This document shows, one piece after another, positions 62,359-64,000 of a stretch of 64,000 bases of DNA. Within the stretch, counting starts at the first letter, position 1. Every line of letters starts with the position of its first letter. The position numbers and the translations under genes were made by a program. The notes below the pieces were generated by a model, which saw nothing but the letters and a program-made list of their open reading frames with translations, had not been told where the DNA came from and made no database searches. This DNA is from Oxalobacteraceae bacterium UBA4003. Lineage in GTDB: Bacteria; Pseudomonadota; Gammaproteobacteria; Burkholderiales; Burkholderiaceae_D. The stretch lies in NCBI GenBank assembly GCA_002384815.1, contig DGBN01000065.1, forward strand, positions 66,271-130,270, written 5' to 3'.

Positions 62359-63003
62359 ATGCGAGACACACTCTGCGCGCTCACACACAAAGCCGCCACG
62401 GCGATTGCGTTCAGCGCCTTGTTACTGACGGCGTGTACCACGCTGGAATCGCCTGATGAGGCCAGTACTACCGCACAAACATCAAGCCAGCGCGCCTATA
62501 GCGAAACGCTGGACCTGGATGGCCGGCTCTCGGTGCAGTACCAAAAAGACGACAAGGATGAAGCGGTACACGTCAGCTTCGCCTGGAAGCAAAGCAGGGA
62601 GCGCAATACGATCACCATCCTGTCGCCGCTCGGGCAGATACTTGCCACCATAGATGTCACACCGAATAGCGCCACACTGATCCAGTCCGGTCAGGCGCCG
62701 CGTAGCGCCGCGGATGCCGACGCGCTGGCACAGCAGGCACTGGGCTGGCCGCTACCGGTTTCCGGTTTGCGCAGTTGGCTGCAGGGTTACGCCATCGATG
62801 ACAGCAATCTGGCCTTTATTGCATCGCCGTCAAACGCGAAAGTCACAACCAGCGACGGCTGGCACATTCAATACCAGAGCTGGCAGGACGATCCGCAGGC
62901 AACCACACCAAACCGTCCGAAACGCATCGATCTCGAACGCCAGACCGAACAGGCCGGCAAGGTCATGATCCGCATCGTGCTCGATCACTGGCAGACACAA
63001 TAA
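62359..63003 (+). CDS. lolB: Outer membrane lipoprotein LolB
   Basis: A 214-residue lipoprotein precursor from MRDTLCALTHKAA. Earlier in-frame ATGs exist, but the first lies in a hairpin. The signal peptide ends in the lipobox LLTAC. The mature protein has the LolB pattern DLDGRLSVQYQKD...HVSFAWKQSRERNTITILSPLGQILATI and ALGWPLPVSGLRSWLQG. It accepts lipoproteins from LolA and inserts them in the outer membrane. It lies 29 bases before ispE. Confidence 0.92.
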   Translation: MRDTLCALTHKAATAIAFSALLLTACTTLESPDEASTTAQTSSQRAYSETLDLDGRLSVQYQKDDKDEAVHVSFAWKQSRERNTITILSPLGQILATIDVTPNSATLIQSGQAPRSAADADALAQQALGWPLPVSGLRSWLQGYAIDDSNLAFIASPSNAKVTTSDGWHIQYQSWQDDPQATTPNRPKRIDLERQTEQAGKVMIRIVLDHWQTQ

Positions 63004-63032
63004 AGCTCCTCTTACTGGTACCAGACAAGAAC

Positions 63033-63911
63033 ATGGTTCGCACACTCAATAACTGCCCGGCACCGGCCAAACTGAATCTTTTTTTGCACGTCACCGGGCG
63101 ACGCGCCGATGGTTACCATCTGCTGCAAAGCGTATTCCAGTTGATCGATCGCGGCGATGTACTGCACTTTTCCATACGCGACGATGAGACTATTCATCGC
63201 AGTACGGAATTGGCAGGCGTGCCGACTGACAGCGATCTGGTCGTACGCGCCGCGAAATTGTTGCAAACGGAAGCAAAAAGGCAAGGGAAAGTCGCAGGAG
63301 CAGAAATCGCCATCGAAAAAAACCTGCCCATGGGTGGCGGCCTGGGCGGCGGCTCGTCCGACGCCGCTACCACGCTTCTCGCCCTCAATCATCTTTGGCA
63401 AACCCGACTAACGCGCACCGAATTAATGGCGCTCGGACTGCAACTGGGAGCGGACGTGCCGTTTTTTCTATTCGGCCGGAATGCGTTTGCCGAGGGTATA
63501 GGCGAGGCTTTATTGCCGGTAGAAACACCGGAATCCTGGTTTGTCGTGATCGAGCCAGGAGTATCGGTTCCAACACAGCAGATATTTTCTTCAACGGAAT
63601 TGACAAGGGATACGAAACCCGTCAAAATATCGGACTTTTCCGGGGCTCAAGAAAGCTTCGGTAAAAACGACCTGCAAGTCGTGGCTGCAAACTTGTTTCC
63701 GCCAATAGCCGACGCCATCAAATGGCTGCAGCAATTCGGAAATGCAAGAATGACGGGGTCCGGCGCTTGTGTGTTTTGTCCATTCAAGGAAGAACAACAA
63801 GCTGATGCAGTGCTGGCAACAGTACCGCCGCAATGGAAAGCCTGGAAAGCCAAAGCGATCACGCATCATCCGCTCGCTTATCTATTGCAAACGAAAGTAC
63901 CGCAAACGTAA
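63033..63911 (+). CDS. ispE: 4-diphosphocytidyl-2-C-methyl-D-erythritol kinase
   Basis: A 292-residue GHMP kinase of the MEP isoprenoid pathway. The substrate-binding PAPAKLNLFLHVTGRRADGYHLLQSV is at the N-terminus, the ATP-binding loop is PMGGGLGGGSSDAAT and the C-terminal motif is MTGSGACVF. Length and motifs are complete. The product feeds, among others, the ubiquinone side chain. The 89 bases after it to the window end show no gene. Confidence 0.95.
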   Translation: MVRTLNNCPAPAKLNLFLHVTGRRADGYHLLQSVFQLIDRGDVLHFSIRDDETIHRSTELAGVPTDSDLVVRAAKLLQTEAKRQGKVAGAEIAIEKNLPMGGGLGGGSSDAATTLLALNHLWQTRLTRTELMALGLQLGADVPFFLFGRNAFAEGIGEALLPVETPESWFVVIEPGVSVPTQQIFSSTELTRDTKPVKISDFSGAQESFGKNDLQVVAANLFPPIADAIKWLQQFGNARMTGSGACVFCPFKEEQQADAVLATVPPQWKAWKAKAITHHPLAYLLQTKVPQT

Positions 63912-64000
63912 TTGCAGTAGTCGTAAAAATCAGAATTCGTCGTTCGCACTATCCGCCGCTAAACCAGCGAAGATGATGCGAAAGACACAAAGGTTGCGTA

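Noticed and set aside
63912..64000. tRNA-Gln often follows ispE in betaproteobacteria
   Set aside because: I could not fold the last 89 bases into a cloverleaf; the window may end too early.
1..64000. CRISPR arrays, IS elements, prophage or toxin-antitoxin genes
   Set aside because: No regularly spaced repeats, transposase, integrase or TA-type small gene pairs were found.

Overview
The window reads as chromosomal DNA of a betaproteobacterium, most likely Oxalobacteraceae (Herminiimonas/Janthinobacterium-like). This is inferred from protein character and gene order: fmdB-DUF502-aspS-nudB-endonuclease-clsB, ubiE-ubiJ-ubiB, and ptsN-hprK-rapZ...mutY-dynamin-mutM-TPR-lolB-ispE. Coding density is high. 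I see no rRNA, tRNA, insertion sequence, prophage, CRISPR array or transcription-regulator gene.

Left part (1-33.7 kb), mostly minus strand. An ABC importer of the nitrate/sulfonate/taurine class is translationally coupled to an alpha/beta hydrolase cut by the window start (1-3315). An orphan gene lies at 3661. A beta-oxidation operon (acyl-CoA dehydrogenase, FadN-like bifunctional enzyme, thiolase; 4446-9992) carries a dRS3-like inverted repeat. Then come hslR and the clsB-endonuclease-nudB-aspS-DUF502-fmdB block (10.1-16.2 kb) and a polyamine-type ABC operon with the binding-protein gene last (16.3-20.5 kb). An isolated uracil-DNA-glycosylase-superfamily gene has its own promoter and terminator (20.7-21.4 kb). 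A ubiquinone block (ubiB, ubiJ, Tim44-like, ubiE) follows, with DUF971, HIT and a giant FAD/Fe-S oxidoreductase (21.5-30.5 kb), then a YqaA-like membrane protein, ilvA and queF.

Middle (33.85-52.73 kb): a complete-looking aryl polyene (APE)/xanthomonadin-type pigment locus of about 19 kb in four transcription blocks. A plus-strand operon encodes ACP, AMP-ligase, ApeI-type dehydratase, LolA-like carrier, MMPL exporter, methyltransferase, ApeP-type dehydratase and ketoreductase. A minus pair encodes a halogenase-like flavoprotein and a lipoprotein hydrolase. A single plus-strand gene encodes a chorismatase that should supply the hydroxybenzoate starter. A minus-strand operon encodes PlsC-type acyltransferase, GT2, COG4648 membrane protein, LpxL-like acyltransferase, a second halogenase-like flavoprotein, polysaccharide deacetylase, ketosynthase and chain length factor, with a lipoprotein behind it. 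Working model: chorismate is converted to hydroxybenzoate, which is activated and loaded on the ACP. It is extended by KS/CLF, reduced and dehydrated to a polyene, modified by methylation and possibly halogenation, attached to a glyco- or phospholipid carrier, and moved to the outer membrane by MMPL and LolA-like proteins. The two flavoproteins both keep the WxWxIP and FxxPxxSxG motifs and a candidate catalytic lysine. They make this the most interesting part of the window.

Right part (53.2-64 kb): ptsN-hprK-rapZ and a LON-substrate-binding-domain gene on the plus strand, mutY-dynamin-like GTPase-mutM on the minus strand, then TPR protein, lolB and ispE on the plus strand. The pigment locus directly abuts ptsN, where rpoN-hpf would usually be expected.
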